DNA of 64,000 nucleotides from Cytobacillus oceanisediminis 2691 (GCF_007678455.1 NZ_VEEP01000011.1:159440-223439), one strand, 5' to 3'. Shown: positions 35,395-45,672, numbered from the stretch's first letter. Numbers and translations: made by a program. The notes: generated from the sequence alone by a model not told the origin.

Positions 35395-36801
35395 ATGAAA
35401 GAATTTTTGAGAGCCTTGCCTGCAGTACATGAACTGCAGAAAGATACAAGGTTTACGGATTTAATTGACCAGTATGATCTCGATGAAGTCTATCTGACTG
35501 ATGTGATGAAATCAGAAATAGATAGGATAAGGAAAGAACTGCTAAGAGGGAATTGGGCAGGGGCAGAACCAGGGACAGAAGCATTTATAGACCAAATCTT
35601 TGAAGCTGTTGACCGTTCTGCAGCTGAACGATTGGAATATACACTTAAAACTGTCATTAATGCTACCGGAACCATTTTGCATACAAATTTAGGCAGGGCC
35701 CGATTGAGCGAGAATGCCATAAAGCATGTAGTGGAAACAGCTATGAACTATTCCAATCTTGAATATAAGCTAGATGAAGGCAAACGCGGGTCACGGCACA
35801 GTCATGTGGAAGCATTGGTCAAGGAAATTACAGGTGCAGAAGCGGCTATGGTCGTCAATAATAATGCTGCTGCTGTTTTTATCATTCTCAGTGCGCTTGC
35901 ACGAGGTAAAGAGGTTATCGTTTCGCGTGGACAACTTGTGGAAATTGGCGGTTCCTTCCGTATCTCTTCGATAATGGAAGAAAGCGGAGCGAGATTAGTC
36001 GAAGTAGGGACAACAAATAAAACCCATCTATACGATTATGAGAATGCGATTTCAGAAGAAACATCCATGATACTGAAGGTCCATACAAGCAATTTTAAGA
36101 TATATGGCTTTTCGAAAACCGTAGAAACCGAAGAGTTAGCACAACTGTCAAATAAACACGAAGATGTCATTTTTTACGAAGATCTAGGTAGTGGTGTTTT
36201 ATATGATTTTCAAAAGCATGGTATTGGGGAAGAACCTGTTGTTAGTGAAGTGATCAGAATGGGAGCGGATATCGTATCATTCAGCGGGGATAAATTGCTG
36301 GGCGGTCCGCAAGCTGGTATTATCGCTGGAAAAAAAGAGCTTATTGATCAACTGAAAAAGCATCAGCTGGCCAGGGTCGTAAGAGTTGATAAAATGACGC
36401 TGGCAGCACTTGAAGCAACATTGATGGATTATCTTAAGGGAGAAAAGGGAATGGGCCATATCCCGACTCTTCGGGATTTACTTGTGCCTTTAACGGAACT
36501 TGAGGCAAGGACTGAAAAATTCGTCAAGTCTATCCAATCTTTTGGCGGAAAATTAAATGTAAATATCACAGAAGGGACTAGCCAGGTCGGCGGGGGAACA
36601 ATGCCGGATGTCGAGCTGCCTGCCTGCCTGGCCAGCATCAGCCACCCTGAAGTAAGTGCTGAACATATTGCGAGAAAGCTTAGGACAGAACATTCACCAG
36701 CCATCATAGTGAGAATTCATAAAGAAGAGGTGCATGTCGACCTTCGGACCGTTACCCCGGAAGAAGAACAGCAGCTATTGGCCGCACTCAAATTAATATA
36801 G
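35395..36801 (+). CDS. selA: L-seryl-tRNA(Sec) selenium transferase SelA
   Basis: The 468-residue PLP enzyme converts Ser-tRNA-Sec to Sec-tRNA-Sec using selenophosphate. It matches SelA from its N-terminus (MKEFLRALPAVHEL) through VINATGTILHTNLGRA, MVVNNNAAAVFIIL, RGQLVEIGGSFR, EVGTTNKTH and the PLP lysine region SFSGDKLLGGPQAG. The length is close to E. coli SelA (463). The frame is open to a TTG at 35323, but that lies upstream of the predicted promoter. selB and the Sec tRNA gene are not in this window. Confidence 0.94.
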   Translation: MKEFLRALPAVHELQKDTRFTDLIDQYDLDEVYLTDVMKSEIDRIRKELLRGNWAGAEPGTEAFIDQIFEAVDRSAAERLEYTLKTVINATGTILHTNLGRARLSENAIKHVVETAMNYSNLEYKLDEGKRGSRHSHVEALVKEITGAEAAMVVNNNAAAVFIILSALARGKEVIVSRGQLVEIGGSFRISSIMEESGARLVEVGTTNKTHLYDYENAISEETSMILKVHTSNFKIYGFSKTVETEELAQLSNKHEDVIFYEDLGSGVLYDFQKHGIGEEPVVSEVIRMGADIVSFSGDKLLGGPQAGIIAGKKELIDQLKKHQLARVVRVDKMTLAALEATLMDYLKGEKGMGHIPTLRDLLVPLTELEARTEKFVKSIQSFGGKLNVNITEGTSQVGGGTMPDVELPACLASISHPEVSAEHIARKLRTEHSPAIIVRIHKEEVHVDLRTVTPEEEQQLLAALKLI

Positions 36802-36805
36802 CATG

Positions 36806-36842
36806 ATGGCTGCCAGATTATTTGGCAGCCATTTGTTTTTTA
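36806..36842. terminator. Bidirectional terminator between selA and sspP
   Basis: ATGGCTGCCA and TGGCAGCCAT form a perfect 10-bp stem, followed by TTGTTTTTT. Confidence 0.85.
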
Positions 36843-36983
36843 CATATCGTGGCCAGAATTGTGCTTTTGGCGAGTATGGTTGCGGTTTTTTACCTTTTTG
36901 GATCCGCTTAGTGGAGCAGGCTGGCTGTCTTGGTCACCCTTGGGAGCATTTTTGCGCATATCCTTGGAATCGTTTTTGTTCAT
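36840..36983 (-). CDS. sspP: Small acid-soluble spore protein P
   Basis: The 47-residue hydrophilic protein begins [16 protein letters not shown] and contains [20 protein letters not shown], the conserved core of SspP. It should accumulate in the forespore core. The RBS GGAGGG precedes the ATG. In B. subtilis sspO and sspP form one operon next to the aconitase gene. Here they are separated by a gene on the other strand. Confidence 0.92.
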   Translation of the reverse strand: MNKNDSKDMRKNAPKGDQDSQPAPLSGSKKVKNRNHTRQKHNSGHDM

Positions 36984-37098
36984 TGCTCATCCCTCCTGAT
37001 TTTAGGATTAGATTTTCACTTGAATTTATACTGAATAAATAACTTTTAAATGTGCAATTTAACGGTATAGATTTTACTACATCAGGAGGAAATCACAC

Positions 37099-37356
37099 AT
37101 GCCTTACAATAAAGATAAACAACAAGCCTTCCAGGCAGCTCAGCAAGGGTTTGAAGACGCACAAGGTCTTTATTCGGAAATTGTCCGTGATTCAGCAAGC
37201 TATGGTCACCAGTTAAAGCACCTTAAAAATGAAGTGAATGAAGCATTCCAACAAATTGAAAATGCTCTTGAAACCGCTTCTGAACATCAAAGGGGACAAT
37301 TAGAAAGGTTCCAGCAGGATCTCAGAAGTATCGTGAACGAAGTGAATATGGAATAA
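37099..37356 (+). CDS. Small helical protein, 85 aa, unknown
   Basis: I do not recognise a named family. The 85-residue product is Gln/Glu-rich and mainly helical with heptad-like spacing, so it could form a coiled coil. There is no signal peptide or Cys. The RBS AGGAGG is well placed and a strong terminator follows, so it is a real gene. It sits on the plus strand between sspP and sspO, which face the other way. Confidence 0.78.
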   Translation: MPYNKDKQQAFQAAQQGFEDAQGLYSEIVRDSASYGHQLKHLKNEVNEAFQQIENALETASEHQRGQLERFQQDLRSIVNEVNME

Positions 37357-37362
37357 AAGTTG

Positions 37363-37390
37363 AAAGCGGAAGGTGTTCCTTCCGCTTTTT
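37363..37390. terminator. Bidirectional terminator after the 85-aa gene and sspO
   Basis: AAAGCGGAAGG-TGTT-CCTTCCGCTTT is a perfect 11-bp stem between convergent genes. Confidence 0.88.
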
Positions 37391-37412
37391 CATATACCAG
37401 GCATGTTATTAT

Positions 37413-37562
37413 TTATTGATTCTTTTTACGCTTCTTATTATTTTGTTTTTCAAGCTCGGTCATAGGTTCATTTGCCATTTCTTCATTGAATCCCGCACCA
37501 TTTCCCTGAGCTTTTGCAGCATTTGCTCCGGGAATGACATGATTTGCTTTTCTTTTTACCAC
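37413..37562 (-). CDS. sspO: Small acid-soluble spore protein O
   Basis: The 49-residue basic protein begins [20 protein letters not shown] and ends with a Lys/Asn-rich tail, matching SspO. Translation starts at a GTG 8 nt after GGAGG; an overlapping ATG is out of frame and stops at once. It is divergent from the aconitase gene. Confidence 0.92.
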   Translation of the reverse strand: MVKRKANHVIPGANAAKAQGNGAGFNEEMANEPMTELEKQNNKKRKKNQ

Positions 37563-37895
37563 ATGAATCACCTCCATCTGTCATATTTTTTCCCATTACA
37601 CACTGCATAATCCTGCTTTTTCACTTTTGTAAAATAGTTTTTAATTGACTTGGATTAAATTAGGAAACAATATTCCTCTTTGATAAAATAACAGAAAGTT
37701 TGTTTTTAACATGTTTATAATTTTTATAATAAGGAAAACTTATCAATCGCAATAACTTTCTTGTTATTTACTTATATACAAGGTTATATTAATATGAAAT
37801 TGTGAGAAAAGTTAGGATGGAATACAAGATTCAAACTTTTCGACAATTACTTTTATTTAGTTTATGATGTTTACGTAGAAGAAGGGGGTAAACAT
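37563..37895. promoter_or_regulatory. sspO-aconitase divergent regulatory region
   Basis: These 333 bases hold no gene. ATAAC-TTTCTT-GTTAT (37752-37767) is a perfect 5-bp dyad overlapping a possible -35 (TTGTTA, 37761-37766) with a TATATT-like -10 about 18 bp further on. In B. subtilis, CcpC represses citB through ATAA/TTAT dyads, so this is a candidate site. The spacing differs by one base from the ATAA-N7-TTAT I know. Confidence 0.4.
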
Positions 37896-40604
37896 ATGTC
37901 AAACCAAGATGTTTTTAACGCCCGCAGTTCATTTGAAGTTGACGGGAAACGCTATCATTACTATAGCCTGGCAGCATTAGAAAATGCTGGAATCGGCAAT
38001 GTATCAAAACTGCCTTATTCTGTTAAGGTATTGCTTGAATCCGTGCTTCGCCAGCATGATGGCTTTGTGATCACAAAAGAGCATGTTGAAAATCTAGCAA
38101 AATGGGGAACCAGCGAAGTGAAAGAAGTGGATGTGCCGTTCAAGCCTTCACGTGTCATTCTTCAGGACTTCACTGGTGTACCAGCAGTCGTTGACCTAGC
38201 TTCTCTAAGGAAAGCAATGGCTGACATGGGTGGAGACCCAGACAAAATCAATCCTGAAAAGCCGGTTGATCTAGTCATTGACCACTCTGTACAGGTTGAT
38301 AAATACGGAACTCCAGACGCACTTAATGTGAACATGGAACTTGAATTCGAACGTAATGCTGAACGTTACCAGTTCTTGAGCTGGGCACAGAAAGCATTCG
38401 ACAACTACCGCGCTGTTCCGCCGGCAACAGGTATCGTTCACCAGGTGAACCTTGAGTACCTTGCAAACGTTGTCCACGCTGTAGAAAATGCAGATGGTGA
38501 ATTCGAAACATTCCCAGATTCATTAGTAGGTACAGACTCTCATACTACAATGATCAACGGTATTGGCGTTCTTGGATGGGGCGTAGGCGGTATCGAAGCA
38601 GAAGCTGGAATGCTTGGCCAGCCTTCATACTTCCCAGTACCAGAAGTAGTAGGTGTTAAATTAGTAGGAGATATGCCGAACGGCGCTACTGCAACAGACC
38701 TTGCACTTAAAGTGACTCAGGTTCTTCGCAGCAAAGGCGTTGTTGGCAAATTCGTCGAGTTCTTCGGACCTGGCGTAGTGACGCTTCCACTTGCTGACCG
38801 TGCGACTGTTGCAAACATGGCACCAGAATACGGCGCTACTTGCGGATTCTTCCCAGTAGATGGAGAAGCATTGGATTACATGCGTTTAACTGGCCGCCCA
38901 GAAGACCACATTAAAGTGGTTGAGGCATACTGCAAGGAAAACGGATTATTCTTCGATCCTGCTTTAGAGCCAGTTTATACTGATGTAGTAGAAATCAATC
39001 TTTCTGAAATCGAACCTAACCTGTCTGGTCCAAAGCGTCCGCAGGATTTAATTCCACTTTCTGCAATGCAGAAATCCTTCCTGGAAGCATTGACTGCTCC
39101 TGCAGGAAACCAGGGATTCGGACTTGGCAAAAAGGAAATCCAAAAACAAGCTGTTGTTGAATTCGCAAATGGCGATACAACTACTATGAAAACAGGTGCT
39201 ATCGCGATTGCTGCGATCACTAGCTGTACAAATACATCTAACCCATACGTACTTGTAGGTGCAGGTCTTGTTGCCAAGAAAGCTGTTGAGCTAGGAATGG
39301 AAGTTCCTAAGTTTGTTAAGACTTCATTGGCACCTGGTTCAAAGGTTGTAACTGGATACCTTCGCGATTCAGAATTGCTTCCTTACCTTGAAACTCTTGG
39401 TTTCAACCTTGTTGGTTATGGATGTACAACATGTATCGGTAACTCTGGTCCATTAAAGCCAGAAATCGAAAAGTCTGTTGCTGAAAGCGATCTTCTAGTA
39501 ACTTCAGTACTTTCAGGCAACCGTAACTTCGAAGGACGTATCCACCCGCTTGTAAAAGCAAACTACCTGGCTTCACCGCCATTGGTTGTGGCTTACGCAC
39601 TTGCTGGTACAGTGGACATCGATCTTCAGAATGACCCTATCGGAAAAGATAAAGATGGCAATGATGTATTCTTCAAGGATATCTGGCCATCAACTGCAGA
39701 AGTGAACGAAGTCGTTCACCGCGTTGTAACACCTGAACTATTCCGCAGAGAGTACGAAACTGTATTCACTGACAACGAAAAGTGGAATGAGATCCAGACA
39801 AATAGCGATCCGCTATACACTTTCGATGAGGATTCAACTTATATCGCAAACCCTCCATTCTTTGAAGGTTTGACTCCAGAAGCTGGAGAAGTTGCTCCAT
39901 TGAACAGCCTTCGTGTTGTCGGCAAGTTCGGTGATTCCGTCACAACTGACCATATTTCTCCTGCAGGTGCGATCGGCAAAGATACACCAGCTGGAAAATA
40001 CCTTCGCGAAAAGGGTGTAGAGCCACGTGACTTCAACTCTTACGGTTCACGCCGTGGTAACCACGAAGTCATGATGCGCGGAACATTCGCGAACATCCGT
40101 ATCCGCAACCAGATCGCTCCTGGCACAGAAGGCGGCTTCACGACTTACTGGCCAACGAACGAAGTCATGTCCATCTTTGATGCTTGCATGAAGTACAAAG
40201 AGCAAGGCACCGGCCTTATGGTTATTGCAGGAAAAGATTACGGAATGGGATCATCCCGTGACTGGGCTGCAAAGGGTACTAACCTATTAGGCATCAAGAC
40301 TGTTATCGCTGAAAGCTTCGAGCGTATCCACCGTTCAAACCTTGTATTGATGGGCGTTCTGCCACTTCAATTCAAAGCTGGTGAAAACGCTGAGACTCTT
40401 GGCCTGACAGGCAGAGAATCATTCGATGTCCAGATCGATGAAAAGGTTCGTCCGCGCGACATCATCACTGTGACAGCTACTGACGAAGAAGGCAACAAGA
40501 AAACTTTCGAAGCGCTTGTCCGTTTCGATTCAGAAGTAGAAATCGATTACTACCGTCACGGCGGCATCCTGCAAATGGTTCTTCGCGACAAATTAAAAGC
40601 GTAA
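37896..40604 (+). CDS. acnA: Aconitate hydratase (CitB/AcnA)
   Basis: The 902-residue TCA enzyme isomerises citrate to isocitrate. In relatives it also acts as an iron-responsive RNA-binding protein. The [4Fe-4S] ligands are in [10 protein letters not shown] (first Cys) and [14 protein letters not shown] (second and third). The C-terminal swivel domain carries [11 protein letters not shown]. Length and domain order match the bacterial IRP-like aconitase A (citB in B. subtilis). The RBS AAGGGGG precedes the ATG. Confidence 0.96.
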   Translation: MSNQDVFNARSSFEVDGKRYHYYSLAALENAGIGNVSKLPYSVKVLLESVLRQHDGFVITKEHVENLAKWGTSEVKEVDVPFKPSRVILQDFTGVPAVVDLASLRKAMADMGGDPDKINPEKPVDLVIDHSVQVDKYGTPDALNVNMELEFERNAERYQFLSWAQKAFDNYRAVPPATGIVHQVNLEYLANVVHAVENADGEFETFPDSLVGTDSHTTMINGIGVLGWGVGGIEAEAGMLGQPSYFPVPEVVGVKLVGDMPNGATATDLALKVTQVLRSKGVVGKFVEFFGPGVVTLPLADRATVANMAPEYGATCGFFPVDGEALDYMRLTGRPEDHIKVVEAYCKENGLFFDPALEPVYTDVVEINLSEIEPNLSGPKRPQDLIPLSAMQKSFLEALTAPAGNQGFGLGKKEIQKQAVVEFANGDTTTMKTGAIAIAAITSCTNTSNPYVLVGAGLVAKKAVELGMEVPKFVKTSLAPGSKVVTGYLRDSELLPYLETLGFNLVGYGCTTCIGNSGPLKPEIEKSVAESDLLVTSVLSGNRNFEGRIHPLVKANYLASPPLVVAYALAGTVDIDLQNDPIGKDKDGNDVFFKDIWPSTAEVNEVVHRVVTPELFRREYETVFTDNEKWNEIQTNSDPLYTFDEDSTYIANPPFFEGLTPEAGEVAPLNSLRVVGKFGDSVTTDHISPAGAIGKDTPAGKYLREKGVEPRDFNSYGSRRGNHEVMMRGTFANIRIRNQIAPGTEGGFTTYWPTNEVMSIFDACMKYKEQGTGLMVIAGKDYGMGSSRDWAAKGTNLLGIKTVIAESFERIHRSNLVLMGVLPLQFKAGENAETLGLTGRESFDVQIDEKVRPRDIITVTATDEEGNKKTFEALVRFDSEVEIDYYRHGGILQMVLRDKLKA

Positions 40605-40616
40605 TTTAATACATCT

Positions 40617-40652
40617 AACCCCCTGGTCCTTACGAGGAACAGGGGGTTTTTT
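40617..40652 (+). terminator. Terminator of the aconitase gene
   Basis: AACCCCCTG and CAGGGGGTT with inner TCCT/AGGA pairing, followed by six Ts. Confidence 0.9.
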
Positions 40653-40744
40653 AGTATATGTGGAATTAGCACCGCGGGGATTTGTTATGATGCTTAACAT
40701 TTTAAAAAGATCTGATTTATTTTGATAGCTTTCGCCTGAAGAAG

Positions 40745-41180
40745 CTGAACCTGTAAAAAGGATGAGGTTATCTTGACAGGTTTTCGAGTGATTGGGTTGA
40801 ACCTGTCAAGATAATGGGGTTATCTTGACAGCTTTTCGAGTGATCGGGTTGAACCTGTCAAAATAATGGGGTTATCTTGACAGCTTTTCGAGTGATTGGG
40901 TTGAACCTGTCAAAATAATGGGGTTATCTTGACAGCTTTTCGAGTGATTGGGTTGAACCTGTCAAAAAAACGGGGTTATCTTGACAGCTTTTTGAGTGAA
41001 GGAGCTGACCCTGTCAAAAAAACGTGGATTTCTTGACAGCTTTTTGAGTGATCGGGCTGAACCTGTCAAAATAATGTGCTTATCTTGACAGCTTTTCGAG
41101 TAATCGGGCCAAACCTGTCAAAAAAACGGGGTTATCTTGACAGGTTTTCGAGTGAAGGAGCTAAACCTGTCAAAATACTG
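40745..41180. repeat. 52-bp tandem repeat array 2 (8 units, CTGTCAA/TTGACAG hairpins)
   Basis: TTGACAG occurs at 40773, 40825, 40877, 40929, 40981, 41033, 41085 and 41137, exactly 52 bp apart. Each copy is preceded by its complement CTGTCAA or a variant. At 40803-40831 the arms extend to a perfect 12-bp stem, CTGTCAAGATAA and TTATCTTGACAG, around TGGGG; other copies have one or more mismatches. The arms differ from those of arrays 1 and 3. No coding capacity is evident. Confidence 0.95.
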
Positions 41181-41457
41181 GTTTTGCCAGGTGACAAGTA
41201 TCTGTCAGCAAGCTAGCTTTATATTGGAAGCGGTTTTCACCTGGTTACGTTATGGTTTTCTTCACTTAGTACTCCTGTTAATAGAATAAAACTTCTATTA
41301 AACATAGTTCCCACCACTATTACACCAGAGGAAATTTATCTTTTCCACATATCCTACAAAATTCACGAAAACTTCTGATAAATCGACAAACTCTCCTATT
41401 GAAATTTGCTGCCAAAGAGGTATGTTTAAGGTAGGTGGAACATAAGGAGTGATTTCT

Positions 41458-42006
41458 ATGGGCCTTGTATCAATAGTAGCAAGAGAAGATTTTATTTCAT
41501 TGGTTACTGATTTGGGGATACAGCAGATGACTGATGACATCCATTTCAAAGAATTGATACCGGATACAGCGTTCATTGCTTTTTCAGGTGATGAGGAATA
41601 TGCGGTGATGGCAGCAGATGCCGCTGAAACCCTTATTAAACAAGGATTCAGTCTCAGAGAACTGGCTGAATCAATCCAGTCATCAATCAATAATCCTTTG
41701 CTTCCTGCAGATGGCCGTCCCTTTGAGGCGGTGGTGGCTGGTTACTCTCAAAAAGGTAAAGCTCAATATCACATCATTTCCAACATAAAGCCGCTTGAAT
41801 CCTATTATCCTGCCACTGGTGAGAGTCTCTATTATGTAAATGGCTACGAACCGATGCTTGTCCTTGAACGGTCATTGAAGATGTATGGAATGGGGACAGT
41901 TGACCAGGCACAGGCAGCTCAGATCCATCTGCTGCAAGAAGCTTCCAAGTTTATTCCGAATGTTTATATGAATCCTTCATCCTATATTCTAAAAAGAGCA
42001 AACTAA
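41458..42006 (+). CDS. Protein of unknown function, 182 aa
   Basis: I do not recognise the family. The 182-residue protein starts MGLVSIVAREDFISLVTD and contains FIAFSGDEEYAVMAADAAETLI. That strand-turn-strand then helix pattern faintly recalls Ntn-hydrolase (proteasome beta or HslV-like) folds; this is only a resemblance. There is no signal peptide or membrane segment. The ATG at 41458 has AAGGAGTGAT 7 nt upstream. It lies between array 2 and the NCS2 permease, with a strong terminator. Confidence 0.75.
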   Translation: MGLVSIVAREDFISLVTDLGIQQMTDDIHFKELIPDTAFIAFSGDEEYAVMAADAAETLIKQGFSLRELAESIQSSINNPLLPADGRPFEAVVAGYSQKGKAQYHIISNIKPLESYYPATGESLYYVNGYEPMLVLERSLKMYGMGTVDQAQAAQIHLLQEASKFIPNVYMNPSSYILKRAN

Positions 42007-42033
42007 AACAGCCCTGGACCCAGGGCTGTTTTT
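42006..42033. terminator. Bidirectional terminator
   Basis: AAACAGCCCTGG and CCAGGGCTGTTT form a 12-bp stem with a minimal loop, between the 182-aa gene and the NCS2 permease. Confidence 0.85.
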
Positions 42034-42037
42034 CTCA

Positions 42038-43324
42038 TTATAGAGCATATTGCAAAACAAAGTTACCCAGGAACAGCAAGGCAATCATATAGAGTGCAGG
42101 CTGGATCTCCCGGCCTTTCCCCATTAATAGCTTCATTAAGGGATAAAGGATAAAACCAATCGCCATTCCGTCTGCAATGCTATATGTCAGCGGAATCAGG
42201 ACAATGATCAGCAGAGCAGGGAAGCTTTCAAGTAAATCATCGAGCTTGATGTTGGTAATATTCTGCAGCATTAGTACACCTATTAAAATTAAGACAGGAG
42301 AGACTGCGCTTTCCGGTACCATTTTAATAACAGGGATTAATACAATGGACGCCAGGAATAGGACACCAGTTACGATGCTCGTTAATCCAGTCCGTCCGCC
42401 AGCAGCAATTCCGGCAGCACTTTCGACAGATGCAACGGTAGGGCTAGTCCCGAAAATTCCGGCTGTGGCTACTGAAATTGCATTTGCCTGTAAAGCTTTC
42501 CTGGATTTTTGTGTCTGGTTTAGCATCTTTGTATGTCCATGGATCAAGCCAATATTTTCGAAGATAACAACCATTGCCAATGAAAAAGCAGTAAGCCAAA
42601 AAACAAAATCACCCGCTTTGGCAAACGACATTTGACCAAACACTGCCATATACCCTTTGAATGATGGCATACTCCATGACGCTCCATCACCCTTGAAATC
42701 ACCAAAAATCAAGGCAAGTGCTGCTGTGAATGCGATACTTAGCAAAAGGTTGCCGGGCACATTTTTAATGAATAATACGACAGTGACAACCAATCCGATC
42801 AAAGTGATGAGGGCTGTTGAACTGCTGAGGTCTCCGATTGCAAGTAAAGTATGTTCCGAACTTGTAATGATTCCGCTATTATCGAAACCGATCAGGATTA
42901 ATAGGATGCCGATACCAACAGTGATGGCTTCCTTCAGGGAATCAGGAATGGACGAGACAATCGTTTTTGCCAGTGGAGTGAAAGCTAATAACATGAAAAT
43001 AACCCCGGAAACAAACACCATGGCAAGTGCTTCCTGCCATGCAAAGCCCCCTGACTGTACGATTGTGTATGTAAACATCGCATTCAATCCCATTCCCGGA
43101 ATCACCAAAATAGGTGTATTGCTCCAGAAACCCATGAGCAGGCAGCCAGCGAAAACGGTCAAAATGGTGGCAATGATTCCAGCTTCCAAAGGAATTCCAG
43201 CTGCTGACAGAATGGTAGCATTGACAATGATGATATACACAACAGTTATATAAGAGATCAGGCCAGCTGAAAACTCTTTTCCGATTGTTGTATCATGTGC
43301 TTTTAATTGAAATAATTTATCCAT
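42038..43324 (-). CDS. NCS2-family nucleobase permease (PbuG/AzgA type)
   Basis: The 428-residue membrane protein has about 12 to 14 hydrophobic segments and the AzgA-like subgroup motifs. These are GKEFSAGLISYITVVYIIIVN near the N-terminus, GMGLNAMFTYT, and SPTVASVESAAGIAAGGRTGL around TM10. Relatives import adenine, guanine or hypoxanthine. The start at 43324 has GAGAGGAG upstream; the open frame extends 24 codons further without an RBS. It is divergent from a LysR gene 134 bp away, which probably regulates it. I see no purine riboswitch upstream. Confidence 0.88.
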   Translation of the reverse strand: MDKLFQLKAHDTTIGKEFSAGLISYITVVYIIIVNATILSAAGIPLEAGIIATILTVFAGCLLMGFWSNTPILVIPGMGLNAMFTYTIVQSGGFAWQEALAMVFVSGVIFMLLAFTPLAKTIVSSIPDSLKEAITVGIGILLILIGFDNSGIITSSEHTLLAIGDLSSSTALITLIGLVVTVVLFIKNVPGNLLLSIAFTAALALIFGDFKGDGASWSMPSFKGYMAVFGQMSFAKAGDFVFWLTAFSLAMVVIFENIGLIHGHTKMLNQTQKSRKALQANAISVATAGIFGTSPTVASVESAAGIAAGGRTGLTSIVTGVLFLASIVLIPVIKMVPESAVSPVLILIGVLMLQNITNIKLDDLLESFPALLIIVLIPLTYSIADGMAIGFILYPLMKLLMGKGREIQPALYMIALLFLGNFVLQYAL

Positions 43325-43458
43325 TTTTTCTCCTCTCTCTTTATATAGATAAATTTTTTCGCTTTGAAACGAATGAAAATATCGTAACATAGACAATTGG
43401 TATATTGAAAATATATAATTTATATATTAATCATATCTTTTTTAAATAGAGGGATTAC

Positions 43459-44349
43459 ATGGATATTAGACAAATGCGTTATTTCATTGCGATTGCGGAG
43501 GAAAAAAACATCACAGCGGCTGCACATCGTCTTCATATGTCACAACCTCCGTTAAGCCTTCAATTGAAACAAATGGAAGAAGAATTGGGAGTAATGCTCG
43601 TTGAACGGCATGGAAAGAAACTGGAGCTGACTGATAAAGGAACATTGCTTTACCGGCATGCACTCAATATTGTCCATTCATTTGAGGAAGTAAAAAATGA
43701 ACTTCAAGAAACCGATGAAGGCAGGAAAGGGAATTTATCAGTGGGAATCAATACACTTTCCGTTCCCCAGTTTCCGGAATGGCTTGACGAATTCCATTCT
43801 TTGTTTCCTCTGGTTTATTTGCGTATTGTCCAAAATGATTCTGCCTACCTGGCTGAACTTGTAAGAAATCGCTCTATTGAATTGGGGCTTGTCAGACTTC
43901 CCTTGTCTCATCATGATTTAAGTTATCTTCATTTGTATAATGAGCCATTTGTGTTTGTTTGCAGGGAGAAGATTGATGAAAGTATATCATTTGAAACGAT
44001 CAGCCGGTTCCCGCTCATCCTTCCTTCGACAGAGGGACTTGGGAGCTATAATATCATCCATGAGGCCATAACAAAAGCGCAGCTGCCTGTGCAGATCATT
44101 TCTGAGTGTTCTGACATGAATATCCTGATGAAGCTGGTTTCTTCAGGGATTGGCGCGACCATCGTTCCTGAATCGGTATTCCGGTCATACGGCCAAAATA
44201 ATTTGTATGCCAGAGAAATAACAGATTCGACCCTGACTTCATCGATAGGGTTGATCTGGCTGAAGCAGCACCATCTATCCCGGCCAGCACGTAATTTCAT
44301 CGAACTGGTGAAACAGCAGCTTGGTATTCATGATCATAACATTGATTGA
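43459..44349 (+). CDS. LysR-family transcriptional regulator
   Basis: The 296-residue protein has an N-terminal winged helix-turn-helix (MRYFIAIAEEKNITAAAHRLHMSQPPLS) and a periplasmic-binding-like effector domain from about residue 90. It starts 134 bp from the divergent NCS2 permease. That is the standard arrangement for a LysR regulator and its target, so the permease gene is its likely target. The effector is unknown. Confidence 0.9.
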   Translation: MDIRQMRYFIAIAEEKNITAAAHRLHMSQPPLSLQLKQMEEELGVMLVERHGKKLELTDKGTLLYRHALNIVHSFEEVKNELQETDEGRKGNLSVGINTLSVPQFPEWLDEFHSLFPLVYLRIVQNDSAYLAELVRNRSIELGLVRLPLSHHDLSYLHLYNEPFVFVCREKIDESISFETISRFPLILPSTEGLGSYNIIHEAITKAQLPVQIISECSDMNILMKLVSSGIGATIVPESVFRSYGQNNLYAREITDSTLTSSIGLIWLKQHHLSRPARNFIELVKQQLGIHDHNID

Positions 44350-44474
44350 GTGCATCTTATATTTATAAATATGAAAACTACGCCCACTTAATATTTCACT
44401 TGCTCAATGCCTGAAAATTGGTAAAATGATATTTAGTTTCAAAATTGTGTTAATGCAGAAGGAGGAGCAGCAGC

Positions 44475-45524
44475 ATGGAGGAGATATTTTTACAGTCGGT
44501 AAAATTTGACGATGAAAAGCTTTACATATTGAACCAAACAAAACTTCCACAGGTGACAGAATTCCTGGAAATCACGGATATAGAGGATGTATGGGACGCG
44601 ATTAAACAGCTAAAAGTCAGAGGGGCTCCAGCAATTGGCATTGCAGCTGCCTACGGACTGGCTCTCGGCATCAAAGACGCACCTGAGTCAGACTTTGAGA
44701 CATTTTATGAGTATTTCAAGGAAAAGGCAGATTATTTAGCCACCTCCAGGCCGACTGCAGTCAATTTGTTCTGGGCTCTAAATAGGATGGATGCACGCGC
44801 CAAGGCTGAAAACGGGAAACCTGTAACGAGTATTAAGAAATTGCTGATCGAAGAAGCTCATACCATTCGCCAGGAAGATGAAAATGTCTGCAGCTCCATA
44901 GGTGAAAATGCGTTAAGTTTATTTCAAGATGGGATGACAGTCCTGACTCACTGTAACGCAGGCGGGATTGCGACAGCAAAGTATGGAACTGCCCTGGCGC
45001 CGATTTATTTGGCGAAGGAAAGAGGCATGGATATAAAGGTATTTGCCGATGAAACGCGTCCATTGCTGCAGGGAGCCCGACTGACCGCCTGGGAGTTGAT
45101 GCAGGCTGGGATCGATGTGACTCTTATAACTGACAGCATGGCGGCAATGGTAATGCAACAGGGCAAAGTGCAGGCAGTCATTGTCGGCTGCGACCGCGTT
45201 GCCGCCAACGGGGATGTCGCAAATAAAATTGGTACTTACGGTGTTGCCTTACTGGCAAAAGCCCACAATATTCCGTTTTACGTGGCAGCGCCGTTATCAA
45301 CCATCGATCTTGAAACCAAAACAGGTGAAGACATTCCAATTGAAGAGCGTGCTGCAGAAGAAATCACTGCCGGATTCGGGAAAGCAACTGCTCCTGAAGG
45401 AGTCAAAGTTTTCAATCCAGCCTTTGATGTCACACCTCATCATTTAATAACAGCCATCATCACCGAAAAAGGAATCATGCGCGGAAATTACAGCGAGGAA
45501 TTGCCGCGTCTTTTTGAAAAATAA
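44475..45524 (+). CDS. mtnA: S-methyl-5-thioribose-1-phosphate isomerase
   Basis: The 349-residue methionine salvage enzyme converts methylthioribose-1-phosphate to methylthioribulose-1-phosphate. It shows [24 protein letters not shown], the catalytic Cys in [11 protein letters not shown] and the Asp in [20 protein letters not shown]. The RBS AAGGAGGAG precedes the ATG. No mtnK or other salvage gene is adjacent, and I see no SAM-binding leader. Confidence 0.93.
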   Translation: MEEIFLQSVKFDDEKLYILNQTKLPQVTEFLEITDIEDVWDAIKQLKVRGAPAIGIAAAYGLALGIKDAPESDFETFYEYFKEKADYLATSRPTAVNLFWALNRMDARAKAENGKPVTSIKKLLIEEAHTIRQEDENVCSSIGENALSLFQDGMTVLTHCNAGGIATAKYGTALAPIYLAKERGMDIKVFADETRPLLQGARLTAWELMQAGIDVTLITDSMAAMVMQQGKVQAVIVGCDRVAANGDVANKIGTYGVALLAKAHNIPFYVAAPLSTIDLETKTGEDIPIEERAAEEITAGFGKATAPEGVKVFNPAFDVTPHHLITAIITEKGIMRGNYSEELPRLFEK

Positions 45525-45530
45525 TGAGGA

Positions 45531-45562
45531 AGACCGCCCGAGATATGATCTCCGGTTTTTTA
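45531..45562 (+). terminator. Terminator of mtnA
   Basis: ACCG/CGGT and GAGAT/ATCTC pair with a three-base bulge, followed by a T-run. Confidence 0.6.
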
Positions 45563-45672
45563 TTTGCAACGATATAGTTCACACAATCATCATATATTCT
45601 GACATATCCACTTTCATTATCTTAGTATACTTGGGATAACCTACTTGTAACTAAGTCTAAGGAGGGTACTTC

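Noticed and set aside
43325..43458. Purine riboswitch upstream of the NCS2 permease
   Set aside because: The region is only 134 bp, has no terminator or the conserved purine-aptamer core, and a LysR gene provides an alternative control.
44350..44474. SAM-box leader upstream of mtnA
   Set aside because: No GNA-rich conserved core or terminator/antiterminator pair is visible in the short leader.
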